Assembly (NCBI GenBank): GCA_949318235.1 | Contig: OX439132.1 | Location: forward strand, 43,836,831-43,900,830 | Reading direction: 5' to 3' | From: Ecdyonurus torrentis | Taxonomy: Eukaryota > Arthropoda > Insecta > Ephemeroptera > Heptageniidae | Length of the DNA stretch: 64,000 nucleotides | Part shown: positions 25,001 through 34,647 of the stretch, piece after piece | How the letters are laid out: each line of letters begins with the position of its first letter | Position numbering within the stretch: position 1 is the first letter of the stretch | Translations under genes and position numbers: made by a program | The notes under the pieces: model-generated | What the model was told of the DNA's origin: nothing | Database searches by the model: none | What the model saw: the letters and a program-made list of their open reading frames with translations, nothing else

Positions 25001-26207
25001 TGAGGGCGGAGGAGTGTGAACAGTTCCTGCCCAGCCTCTCCAAGTTCCTGCAGATGGACCACCACAGCAACTGGAGGTATAGAGAGGAGCTGGCTAATCA
25101 GCTCGTTGGTGTACTTGATCTTTGTACGCCAGAACAAGCTCGTGCTCACGTCGCTCCCATTGCACTAGCCTTGTTGGACGACAAAGTTGCCGCAGTGAGA
25201 GAAGCAGCGCTACCTCTGGTAAGTGTGGTAACAAATGTATTTAAGTGACTAGTTCAGTTATGAGAATGTCATGTTTTATTGTTATAGCACATGACTTGTG
25301 ACATTACTAACTTAATGTGTGTTTAGGTGGCCAAAGTGACACGCAAACTGGCCGAGGACGCAGACTTACTGGAGCGCTTGATATCTCGCTTCAACGAACT
25401 ATTTGTAACAACAGAGAGATGGATGCGTCGTCAGAGCTTTGCACTTCTGTGTGGTCAGCTGATGAGGCCACCCCAGCCAGCCCTCTCTCCTGAGACCTTT
25501 TCTGAGCGTCTGCTACCCTTGTTGTTTAGCCTAGCAAGTGATCGTGTACCCAACGTCAGACTATCAGTCGCGCAATCGCTCGCACATTATATAGAACCCT
25601 ATCGTAAGTATTTTCTCCTAATAGTGTGTTTACTTTAGAAGGGATTTTTATTGGATCAAATTCAAGTTCTATGTGCTATTAAATATTCACTTCGGACAAG
25701 CAATGTTATTATTTTCACTGTTATTTCTTTCTCCAAGCCAATATATGTGAGAAAACCTGCATTCTTTGTTTCAACTAGAATGTAGTTAAAATGTATTTTC
25801 AAACTTGCATGGCTTGAAGAAATTATATAACTGCTATTCATAAACAGTACTTACTTAGTAACTTAAGGTACCAAAATATTGAGCCACTGAGTGACCACAT
25901 GTCCTTATTCTTGTGTTGATTACATAGTGTATTATTTGATTGACTAATGTTTGCGTGTATGTTCTGTGCAGCATATTTCACTGGAGGTCCTTGCTCGACC
26001 CAAATGCGAGAAGTGCTAATGGCACTGCACTGTGACCGTGACAGAGACGTAAGATTCTTCTCCGGGGGCAACAAGCTAGATGACATGCTAGGGTTGTCAG
26101 TGTTGTCTCCGCTAAGCATGGACACAACCACCCACAGTCTGGACACCACCCTGCTCATGGAGGAGCACGCTCAGCAGCAAGAATCCCCACCACATCTCCA
26201 AGTCTGA
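13525..26207 (+). CDS. PPP4R1: Serine/threonine-protein phosphatase 4 regulatory subunit 1 (HEAT-repeat protein)
   Basis: Regulatory scaffold of protein phosphatase 4. Coding exons: 13525-13547, 13620-13726, 17892-18046, 18839-18982, 22091-22261, 22631-22908, 23196-23424, 23633-23941, 24004-24121, 24514-24932, 24997-25218, 25327-25603, 25972-26207. All junctions are GT-AG and phase-consistent; the total is 2688 nt (895 aa; human about 950). Recognisable family blocks are ALLALLEQ, YVRKVCATNFGDF, AVRKACAEVF, AAFQSLGSFI, LASDMQWKVRR, FVKDLDEVRIGILKHL and DRVPNVR, all HEAT repeats. A linker between the N- and C-terminal HEAT blocks holds nine glutamates (exon 7), ten glutamines (exon 8) and a proline-rich stretch (exon 9). 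The first exon (MIFEINA, 72-nt intron) is inferred: it is in phase and its IF..N..Q pattern resembles the family, but the vertebrate N-terminus is about 60-70 residues longer. Intron 18983-22090 hosts six microRNA hairpins. Exons 3-13 are secure. Confidence 0.93.
13727..17891 (+). other. PPP4R1 intron with simple repeats
   Basis: A 4.2 kb AT-rich intron with no coding frame. It contains poly(T) runs at about 15760-15781, 16022-16051 and 17400-17424, and a GT run at about 17769-17799. A CpG-rich block near its 3' end is listed separately. Confidence 0.7.
17430..17640 (+). promoter_or_regulatory. CpG-rich block with CRE and strong donor; possible internal promoter
   Basis: An isolated CpG-rich segment about 250 bp upstream of the PPP4R1 exon at 17892. 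It has a perfect cAMP-response element TGACGTCA (about 17438-17445), CTCGTAAGTAT with a consensus donor at 17499, and an alternating CG run near 17530. It could start a shorter PPP4R1 transcript or a separate primary transcript for the downstream microRNA cluster. This is inference only. Confidence 0.3.
18217..18420. repeat. Fold-back element in PPP4R1 intron
   Basis: Two arms of about 85 nt, starting TACCGTCA and ending TTGACGGTA, are inverted copies with scattered mismatches, separated by a short centre. There is no coding capacity, so it is a probable MITE. I found no second copy in the window. Confidence 0.65.
19617..19772. repeat. Fold-back element in the microRNA-bearing intron
   Basis: The arms at 19618-19665 and 19725-19772 both carry two CTACACTTTCC motifs and are near-perfect inverted copies. 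The arms are about 48 bp with a loop of about 60 bp. It lies upstream of the microRNA cluster but has no resemblance to any microRNA I know. Confidence 0.7.
20101..20510. mobile_element. MITE family F, copy 1 (127 bp upstream of mir-71)
   Basis: Both ends carry an inverted repeat containing ACTTGCAAA, GTGCTAGCA and an inner TTTCTTATGGG block. A second copy lies at 49314-49738 with the same internal order. About 410-425 bp with no coding capacity. Confidence 0.65.
20637..20714 (+). ncRNA. mir-71: microRNA mir-71 hairpin
   Basis: The 5p arm at 20645-20667 begins TGAAAGACATGGGTAGTGAG, which is the invertebrate miR-71 mature sequence. The 3p arm at 20687-20708 begins TCTCACTATCTTGTC. The two arms pair almost fully, including the flanking CTGCG and TGCAG. 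It is the first member of the cluster, in the sense strand of the PPP4R1 intron, so processing from the host pre-mRNA is likely. The miR-71 family is absent from vertebrates. Confidence 0.96.
20773..20849 (+). ncRNA. mir-2: microRNA mir-2 hairpin, first copy
   Basis: The 3p arm at 20819-20841 (23 nt) begins TATCACAGCCAGCTTTGATG and, as I recall, is identical over its length to insect miR-2a. The 5' arm near 20782-20802 (CATTAAAGCTGGTTTG) pairs with it. It lies 60 bp after mir-71. Confidence 0.95.
20935..21009 (+). ncRNA. mir-13a: microRNA mir-13a hairpin
   Basis: The 3p arm at 20982-21003 begins TATCACAGCCACTTTGATGA. It lacks the G of miR-2 and matches the miR-13a form known from lepidopteran and beetle sequences. 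The 5' arm CATCAAGATGGCTGG pairs with it, and the base is extended by CTGA with CTCAG. It shares the miR-2 seed ATCACAG. Confidence 0.93.
21099..21173 (+). ncRNA. mir-13b: microRNA mir-13b hairpin
   Basis: The 3p arm at 21143-21166 begins TATCACAGCCATATTTGACG and ends GAGTT. It matches insect miR-13b except for one central base (A in place of T), by memory. The 5' arm CCGTCGAATTGGCTGTG pairs with it, and the CCAGCC and GGGCTG ends close the stem. Confidence 0.93.
21783..21855 (+). ncRNA. mir-2: microRNA mir-2 hairpin, second copy (AAGAGC variant)
   Basis: The 3p arm at 21827-21849 begins TATCACAGCCAGCTTTGAAG. It differs from the other two mir-2 copies by one base near the 3' end. The 5' arm GCTCTCAAAGTGGTTGTG pairs with it. 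It is separated from mir-13b by about 610 bp, longer than the other spacings. Confidence 0.94.
21912..21980 (+). ncRNA. mir-2: microRNA mir-2 hairpin, third copy
   Basis: The 3p arm at 21954-21976 is identical to the mature arm at 20819-20841 (TATCACAGCCAGCTTTGATG...). The 5' arm CCCTCGTGAAAGTGGCTG pairs with it. It is the last member of the cluster, 110 bp before the next PPP4R1 exon at 22091. Confidence 0.94.
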
Positions 26208-26775
26208 GGACCCACCAGGGTACGTCAAGTGTTTTCATATAAACACCAGACATTGGCTACATGGTTTTTTATTTTGTTTGCTTGCAGGTCCATAAATGTG
26301 ATGTTGCATGCAAGAAGAGGCTGTGATTGAACTGCCACGGCATTCTCAGAACTCCCTGATAAAAAAAAATATAATAATAACAAGACAAAGTCAACCTTTG
26401 TCGTCGAGCTGGTCTCGCCGTGGTTGACAGACTGACATAACACAATGAAGCGATGGTACCTCGAGGCTGATTGTTGTTCCACATTCCTCACTCGGTGCTT
26501 GCCTACCTGCCTCAAGCTATCATCTCCTCCTCCCTCCCCCCTTTTCCCTCCACATACAATTTTTGCACTTCCTCCAGCCACCCTTGTTTGTTTATTTGAT
26601 ACTTTGTCATTCGTCGTCGTCGTCGTTGTAACTGCACATCAGTGAGAAAGTTTATGCTCACTGTGGCTGTGGATTCTTATCTGAATCATAAATAACTAAA
26701 AAAAAAAATTATAAATACTAAATAATAATAATGTTAATATTAATTATAAATAATAAAATTATGATAATAAAATTT
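26208..26775 (+). other. PPP4R1 3' UTR with short intron and poly(A) signals
   Basis: After the TGA at 26205-26207 a donor (AGG then GTACGT at 26220) and an acceptor (TTGCTTGCAG, ending 26287) define a possible 68-nt UTR intron. AATAAA signals lie at 26752-26757 and 26766-26771. The UTR includes GGCTGTGAT at 26319-26327, which is complementary to nucleotides 2-10 of miR-2/13. Confidence 0.55.
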
Positions 26776-27416
26776 TATTGGCATACAAAAATTAACCGTC
26801 TTGTTATTTATATTATTTAAAACTTCAAAATGTTTAAATTTTTCAATCCTAAAATTATTATAGATACAAGCATCAGTTGAGGCTTTTCATAGAAATATTG
26901 TCAGATTTACACTAGATTTATTTAAGTTGATTAGAAAAAAAAAAAAAAAAAAATACCTAGGTTATGTAAAAACAAAGAAAGAAGGAGAGGGAATAAGCTA
27001 TTAAAAAGAATAGTGCGGTAAATTTGTCACCATTACGTAACTTTTAATTTATATAGCTACAAATCAAAAATACTTTTTCATTTTTACAAGACTTATTTGG
27101 GGGGAAAAAACATATATAAAAAAAAAAATAACATTTTTAGAGCTTTGTGTAATAATTCCACGTAAGAAATGAGAAAGAAGAGAACTGTTATTGTACTGAT
27201 CTGATAATTGCATATATTTGAGCATGAAGCTTTAATTATCATTATTACTTATTTATTTATACTACAATAATGATAAAGCTAAAATATTTAAATATTTTTA
27301 GAAATTAAAGAAATGAATGCACCTCCAAATTGAAAATAAAATAGATGAATGATGGAAGGAAGCACATTTTACAAGAGAAATCATTGAAATGGCTTCAATT
27401 CCAAGTGCTAGCAACA

Positions 27417-30400
27417 TTAAGAAGTGGTGTGGAACTGTAGCAAGATAATCATGTACGTCGCAACTGCACCAATCACCTGCAAACATAAAATACTCAACGT
27501 CTTATAGCAAAAAAATAAAAAGTTTCCGTTATACTACTCAAATTTTTGCATTCAAATTGATCAATTTTTTCTAAGTAGCTTTTATGTTTAAATTCTGTCA
27601 TATTTTGAAATGAGTGTAGGAGGTTCAAAATCGATTTATCTTGACACTACTTGTCAATTTATTTATCCATTAGTTAAGGCTAGTCGACTGATAAGTAGAG
27701 GAACAATAGGCAGGCAGGAAAAAAAAAAAAAAAAAAACAGTTAAATTTTGTTCTCTCCACATTAAGTTTTTTTTTCCCCTCAAGTTCAAAGAAATGGAAA
27801 ACTATACACGAAACATTGTTCTCTAATTTTGGGATGGAGATTTTCTTTTCGTGACCATGGTACTAATTGACTGAATAGACTGACTCCTGCATATTATATT
27901 GTGTAACTTACCGAAGCAAAGAAGCTCATGTCAATGTGGAACATAGAGAAGACGGTGTAGTGAGGTTTGGAGCAGTGAAGCAACTGAGTGCTGAACATCA
28001 GCACCTCATCAAAACAAACAAAATATAATAGTTATTTGTTAAAAACAAGAAAATTAGAGTATGATTGGACTCATGAGCCCTCAAGTTCCTCTGGCCGATA
28101 AGAGAACATCGTTCTTACGTACATCGCAAGCAATTTCCATGATTTTTATTATTTTTTCAATTTTATAACCCTACCTACGTGGTTCTTACTTGCTCCAACC
28201 AAAAAAACAATTTAAAATACGTTCGATCTACCCGTTTATTGATAAACTTCAGAAGAAGTGTCAAAAAAAAAATTACTCAACGTATAGTATAAACATATTC
28301 ACTTTTAAAGCCTATAGTGGTGCTTTTTATTTATTTAATTTTCGATATTTACTGACTTACTTCTTCTTTCATGTGTGGTTGGCCGCTCTTCAGTTGCTGC
28401 TCGAGTTTCTGTACGATGTGGCGCGAGTTCCCGGCCTAAACAACGTAAACATGTTCTAAAAAAAAAAGATGCTATGTATGGCATAAGAATAAAAAAGTTT
28501 TAAAAAAAATTTAAAAAATTAGATGGGACTATTATATACATTACACATATGCTATTATGCCTCTTCTCAAATTGAAAGTAGTGAAAACTTGTAAAGTAGG
28601 CAACTTGCGCTACAATTTTTATTGCTGATCTGAAATTCATAACGTTATGAATTCCTAAAGTTGTCAACTTAATAGTTTTTCAACCCCAGTTTGTGAGAGT
28701 ACAGAAGAGTTCAGGCACATAATATGTATATAAACGATGGTCCCATCTCATGAATCCCATTAATAAATTTAAATAGGCCACAAATGAAATAATAAGCCGA
28801 TCAAGACTGACCGTGAGCGATGTTTGGTGAAAAGCTCGTGTAAACAAGAGAAGTCGAATCATGTTGATTATCGTCCAGAGTAAGGAGTCCAGAGATATCA
28901 TCAGGCGAATGTCGGCTAAACTGTGGACAAACTTGGTCGATAAAAACTGTAGTAAGTAGTTACAAATGTGTAGCTTAAAGGCATAGACCACATAAAACAA
29001 AATGTGCTTTTTAATGCATATAAACACGAAATGGGATCTTCAAAACTGATGACAATTTTTACCAGAATGTTAATGTAGCCCCACGAGAAAGCGTGAAAAT
29101 ACTGTAAAGTATGCAATTTGTGTGAAAATTCATGTTTATGACGTCAGAAACATGCAACAATTAGTATGAAAATGTTGTGCGGGTTGCATAAATTGAATTT
29201 TCTAATCACTGCAACGGGGCTACTGTTGGGTTTTGAGAACAACTAATGTTATTCATGTAAGTCCCATCAAGTGTTTTGTGATATAAATGCTTATGTTTTT
29301 CTCTGGTCTATTCCTGTAATGAGACAGAGATTAAAAAAATTAGGTGGTAATTTTATTGCATATTCTAAAAGTGGATATATCGTCCTGAATCGATAGATAT
29401 GTGAATTTCTAGTCTTTTTTTTTAGTTCGTTTTAGTTTTTGAAAGTCGTGAAATGAGGTTTAGAATTGAAAAATAATAATAATAATAATAAATAAAGTTT
29501 TGAACGGTAAATATGTTATAATAATATCTTATATGTACCGATATGGACACAATAACTTACTAACACCCATCGCACCGGCTCTCTGCCTTGACCTGTATGT
29601 TATCTTCGTGGCTACGTTGCTACTTTAAAATACTTTTACCATTTTTCCATATAATAATAAATGGTTTTTACTACGAGGCCAAAAAAAGGTACATATAGTA
29701 CCCACTTACATGGTCCTCTGACTTATTTTTATAACATGGTTTGGAATTATGGTCAGAGTGATTGTTTATGTTTACTCAAAAAGCGGAAAAGGAAGTGACC
29801 GGAAGAGGAAACCACGTGACGGTAAAAGTGGGAGAAACCTTCGTGCCAGCAGCAAGCTAACCTTGAGCTAACTCCCACTTTTACCATCACGTGGTTTCCT
29901 TTTCCGGCCACTTCCTTTTCCGCATTTTGAGTAAACATAAACAGTCATTACATCCAATGTTTTGTAAATTACTTTGTCCGTATCATTATACCTACCTGCC
30001 GGCTTCGCTGAGCAGTCCTACGCTAGCGAAGTACAGACCCTGCACCAAGTTACACACGATCATGAGTAGGTCAGGTGCCAGGGGACACTGAAAGGTACAC
30101 GTGATGTTCTCCGCCAAGGCACACAGTTCTCCATGTGCTCTCCGCAGTTGCTCCAGTCTGGTACACCACCTGCTGGTGTCCGAGACACATGTCATCTCGC
30201 TCATCATGCTCTGCGGAAGTTTGTTATTATGATTTATGTTATTATATATACACGTGTTTTCATACATACTGTCGACTGTCGTATTTCAAAATAATTAATG
30301 AAAACTGCTGAAAATTTAATTCCAAAAATTTCAAGTATGAAAAAGAAAAACTCAATATCTAAAACTTGCCGATTTTCAATTTGATAATATGTATCAAAAT

Positions 30401-31344
30401 GTATAATGATAAATTGTTTGCTATATAATCAAGAGCACTCCAACATATTATCTTGAATTATTATTACCCTGTTCTTATTATTATTTGTTACTTTTATATA
30501 CATATGCATAACATAGATAATATATTACTCGAGATTTATTATACTATTATTTTAAGCAGCATGCATCAGATGATTAAAAAATTTAATTTTTAACTATGTA
30601 TATAGTAAAAATCTTAACTACAAATAAAAAGAAAGAGAAAATAAAAATTAAAAGAACTTGAAACATATTTAAAAAAAAACACAAAAACTTTACCTCTAAT
30701 TCCATGTTAATGTTGTGAAAAATGTGCCGTTTCGCAAAGACTAATATTTTAATAATTTCTTCAAAGATAACAAAACAGAGATGCGTATAGACGAGCAACG
30801 AGTCCAGCATGAATGCATAGAACACTGGATAGTTGTAGAAAATAATTATCTCTTTTAAACCCACGAGAACCGCCATCGGAATAATAACCCCCAAATTCAA
30901 CTGTGTATGCTTTCTGATTAGTAAATAAATGTCAAAATCGAGCTCGTCACAGATTCGGTCTATTGTCTTTAAAATATAAGACACGCTCGTGTTTTGAGTC
31001 AAGATAAAGTGAATTAGAGCCAGAAGGACCGATATAGACACGATGGTGAAAATACTCATAAACGCATACATAGTCGCCTCAACCGTGTTTCCACTCCGGA
31101 TCAAACTTGCGAGTGCATCGTGACGAAAGCAAACTGAAGTTACTCCTAGAACTGCAAAGAAACTGAGAAATGAGATGGAGTAAATCACTTGCAGAATATC
31201 ACGTGGGGTCAAAGTTAAGGTCACAGGTCTTACTCCAACAATTAGCGCACTGTTAAATACATATTTTACAGCTTCTCTCATCCGGCCGTGCTCTCGTCCC
31301 ATCTCGTTAAATTTTAATTTCACCTGCTCTGACCTACACATCAT
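27417..31344 (-). CDS. Gustatory-receptor-family seven-transmembrane chemoreceptor
   Basis: Arthropod gustatory receptor family, presumed ligand-gated cation channels of chemosensory neurons with a cytoplasmic N-terminus. Exons in coding order: 31344-30694, 30210-29996, 28920-28812, 28435-28361, 28004-27912, 27476-27417. The total is 1203 nt and 400 aa, with all phases compatible. Hydrophobic segments lie at about residues 49-73, 88-115, 150-171 and 175-203, then one in each of exons 2 and 3 and a last one spanning exons 5-6. The protein ends with the family signature TYMIILLQF (388-396) and a four-residue tail. Several phase-0 introns clustered before the last transmembrane segment are typical of the family. 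Ligand unknown. The start at ATG 31344 is tentative: TTTTAG precedes it at 31355, so an upstream coding exon is possible. A 190-bp hairpin and a MITE lie in its introns. Confidence 0.88.
28975..29320 (-). mobile_element. MITE family A, copy 2 (inverted)
   Basis: Reverse-orientation copy of the element at 6978-7312. It starts TTAAAGGCATAGACC and ends GGTCTATTCCTGTAAT, and lies in an intron of the minus-strand receptor gene. Confidence 0.8.
29757..29948. repeat. Long near-perfect inverted repeat
   Basis: The arms are about 78 nt (29758-29835 and 29871-29948). They contain GTTTATGTTTACTCAAAA, GGAAAAGGAAGTG and CCACGTGA and pair with only a few mismatches around a centre of about 35 bp. It lies in an intron of the receptor gene, with no second copy seen. 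The high arm identity suggests a recent insertion. Confidence 0.8.
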
Positions 31345-31633
31345 ATGACCGACCCTAAAATAAAAATTTCACAATATATCGATTGAAAAAAGAGTTTATT
31401 TTTATTTGCTTTATATATAAATAAGATAAGAGCACTCTGGAAAATGAAATAATGCATTCAAAATTTATAAAAAAACCTTTTCAAATAAAATAGCTATTTC
31501 ATCATATCAATTTGAATTTTAGATTATTATTATTATTTATTTACTCGTATAAAAATATAATAAGAGAAAAATCAATAAATTTTACAAAGAAAAAAAAAAG
31601 GAGAGAGAATTATTTTTAAAATAAATATATCGC

Positions 31634-31926
31634 ATAGGGTGGTTGCATTCATGTAAAAGTCGCAGCCATATGTAAGCACTAAATATCATGGCCAAGTATG
31701 GGAAAATGACTCGATCATTTTGCCAGTTTAAAAATACTTACAATATTTTTGAGAGCATTGATGCTGTTAACAGGATAAATTAGATTTTTAATTTTCGAGA
31801 AAAATGATATTGACCAAAAACTAAAAAAAATAGCCCTAAACACGTTTGTCCTATGCTGAGCAATTTTATTGCTACAGTATGGCGCTGAAGCGCGTTCAGT
31901 ATGACATAATATGCATACACCCTATA
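31634..31926 (+). mobile_element. MITE family B, copy 1
   Basis: Ends ATAGGGTG and CACCCTAT form the terminal inverted repeat. Internal landmarks are CATGTTAAAGTCG (variant here), TTTAAAAATACT, GAGAGCATTGATG, TTTGTCCTATGCTGAGCAA and ATGACGTCAT (variant here). Other copies are at 35658-35968, 39744-40038 (inverted) and 58251-58662. Flanking TA suggests a Tc1/mariner-type target site. Non-coding. Confidence 0.8.
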
Positions 31927-31936
31927 AATTTAATGA

Positions 31937-32278
31937 TTAAAGGAATAGACCAGAGAAAAACATAATCATTTATATCACAAAACACTTGATGGGATTTACA
32001 TAAATAACATTAGTTTGTCTCAAAACCCAACAGTAGCCCCGTAGCAGTGATCAGAAAATTCGATTTATGCAGCCCGCATAACATTTACATACTAATTTTA
32101 CATGTTTGTGACGTCATAAATATGAGTTTTCACTCAAATTGCATACTTTACAGTATTTTCACGCTCTCTCGTGGGGCTACATTAACTTTCTGGTAAAAAT
32201 TGTTATCAGTTTTGAAGTGCCCATTTCTTGTTTATTCATTAAAAAGCACATGTTGTTTTATGTGGTCCATGGCTTTAA
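31937..32278 (+). mobile_element. MITE family A, copy 3
   Basis: Copy bounded by TTAA on both sides (31937-31940 and 32275-32278), with terminal AGGAATAGACC and GGTCCATGGCT. It lies about 10 bp from the family B copy ending at 31926. Confidence 0.85.
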
Positions 32279-32342
32279 AAAAAATTTAAACTGTATACGT
32301 GTTTTTTTTTATTAAATAATAATAATATGAACTAAAAATGCT

Positions 32343-32508
32343 AATGATGTTCGTAAACTCAGCTCTCCTGCTCCAAAAAATGCGCATTCTCATTTAAAAA
32401 TCATTAGGTGATCGCGTCATTTTTTTTATTTATTTTTTTATTATTATTATATATATATATTTTTTTTTGTGGTTTGGAGCACGAAAAACAGGGTTTACGA
32501 ACATCATT
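32343..32508. mobile_element. Palindromic MITE family C, copy 2
   Basis: Ends AATGATGTTCGTAAAC and GTTTACGAACATCATT match the element at 8262-8373. The centre is expanded by T and AT runs. Confidence 0.75.
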
Positions 32509-33194
32509 ACTAAAAAAATAATATAAAATGAAAAATATAAATTGCATGTATTTACATTTTATGTATACACATATTTTATAAAGTTTTCTTCCTAATATGG
32601 TCATTGATAGAGGAGAGGTCATTGTTGTGTATAAATGATAAATAGTTTGCTATATAGCCACGAGCAATTCAATATCTTGAACCATTATTCTCAGAAATCG
32701 TAACTTCAAAGATGATAGCAAGAAAATGCGACTCCCAAAGTTTGCCTCGAGTCACTTTTTATTTACTAAGAATAAAATGCTGTAGCATATAAATTGCACT
32801 TGTATTCAATTTTTATTATGATATTATTTAAATTGTATACAGAGATTTATACTGTTGCTTGAAGGTGAATAAATTGCATTTTCTTCATAATTATCAGTCC
32901 TTTTCCTTTTATTAATTAATTATATACCGTATAACTGCTCGCGTATATAATAATTTAAAATTAAGATTTAAAATACACTGATGTTTTTTATTAAGTTTTA
33001 TTTTTATTATTATTTTTTTTTAAATAGCGTAGTTCAAAATTCTTGTTATGAAAAATTTAAAATGCTATAAAATATATGGAATACAATTTTAGTGATGTGA
33101 TTGTATGAAAATTGCATAATTTCTAATATAGGTTCTTTTATTGGAAATTTAGTAAAAATCCAAATATAAAAACTTTGTAATTAAAAGCACATAC

Positions 33195-33290
33195 AATAAA
33201 GATCAAATCAAATCATTTTTATTGGCCTTCTCAAGACATGTCAGGTACATTTCACAGTTTTATACATAAAAGAAGAACCATAATTAAAAA
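33195..33290 (-). mobile_element. Probable non-LTR retrotransposon 3' end
   Basis: On the minus strand an AATAAA-containing stretch is followed by a repeated TGATT tail (TGATTTGATTTGATC), after ACCTGACATGTCTTGAGAAG. This is the usual look of a LINE 3' terminus with a short tandem tail. There is no coding part. Confidence 0.35.
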
Positions 33291-33750
33291 TAGGGGAGCT
33301 TTTACTTCATATTTTGAAAAAGGGCACCATTCTAAATACATTATTGATGTGCAATTTTTTTTTTTTTTTTTTTTTTAGTTTATAACGTATTTTGAATTAG
33401 TTATTGAAAATCGCGATATGACGTCACTGTCAGTAACTTTTGCGTGCAGCCTCATGTTCAAGTTACCAATCATTACCCGTTGACGTCATAATATTTACAA
33501 AAATTAATTAAAAATACTTAATGATCTTACTAATTAAAAAATTAACACATCAATCGATTCAAGATGATGCTCTTTTTCAGATTATGCAAAATAAAATATT
33601 CTTGGTCTTCCACAATATATGTTTATGTTACCATGTTTTTAATTGATGACATGCAATGAAATGGTTTATAATTTATATTTTGCTTAACCTAGAAATAATA
33701 AGAAATGCGATGACACACATCTTATTGCTTTGCGAGCTCAAGTGACGCGC

Positions 33751-34084
33751 ATGTCTGCAACGTTGAAGACGTTCCTGTCATTGTTGTGTTGGTGGTGAGT
33801 GTTAGGGGTAGTTCTAGTAAGTAGGGTGGAGGTGAGGAGGGTGAGAGTGCGCTCCTCGACCCTCGCTTTGTCCGTGGGTCTGGTGATCATCGTCGCAACC
33901 ACTCTGGCCCACGTGGCACGTCAGGCGTACCTCGTGCTAGCTCGAGAACGAACTCTCGACTTTGCAGACTGGGTGGCGCTCATGTTCATGGTGTGACCTT
34001 GGTCCTCCATAGGTCGCTGTGTTCTCCAGAATCATGCAGCTGCGGCAGACTGCTGCAAAATGTAATGCGCGCTCTTTCACACAA
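33751..34084 (+). pseudogene. Broken N-terminal exon of a gustatory-receptor-like gene
   Basis: A single frame runs from ATG 33751 through receptor-like sequence (SSTLALSVGLVIIVATTLAH, then RERTLDFADWVALMFM) but meets TGA at 33796. It then breaks at 33991, where 22 bp (GTGTGACC...CCATAG) insert a stop and shift frame. After them the frame resumes as VAVFSRIMQLRQTAAKC and stops at a donor, GTAAGC at 34085, in phase 0. Position and hydrophobic pattern match the first exon of the receptor at 34648. The phase would allow splicing to that gene's exon 2, so it may once have been an alternative first exon. Confidence 0.6.
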
Positions 34085-34647
34085 GTAAGCTATAACTTGT
34101 AAGAAGCGTTTCCAATAAGCTTTTTTTTTTTAGCATTTTTTTTCCAGCACTTTTATAGCAGTTGCAGTATATTTATGTAGTATATTAAATATTTTTCATT
34201 AAAAAGTGCATAATTTTCTCAAAAACGCTAAAACATAGTTGAGTACGCAATAATTGCTGTCGTCGCTCTCATGATTTTCCTGAGCCGCCTGTAGGCTTGA
34301 GCAATATAATAAATAAATCAATGATCGTCTTGATTAGATTTTATTATTATTATTATTGTTTCGTAATTCGGTAATACTTTATTTAACAATTTTTGAATAT
34401 ATAGTTAAATATTATTTTATTATTTGGTAATATATAGTGCGCATTTGAAGAATGCACACACGCACATACACTTATATGTAACAAATTTCACAACCAAAGA
34501 AGAATAAAATAATAAATAAATAATAATCATGCAATGATAATATTCCCTCATAAGAAGCTTTATTTCAAAGCACTATAACTGGTAATATATTGATTGTAGA
34601 AACACAAAATCGATATAATTATTAAAATGATATTGCAGTAAGTCCGA

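Noticed and set aside
30583..30693. Continuation of the receptor frame past the exon 1 donor (KFLCFFLNMF...)
   Set aside because: It is intronic read-through. The donor at 30693 leads in phase to the conserved exon at 30210.
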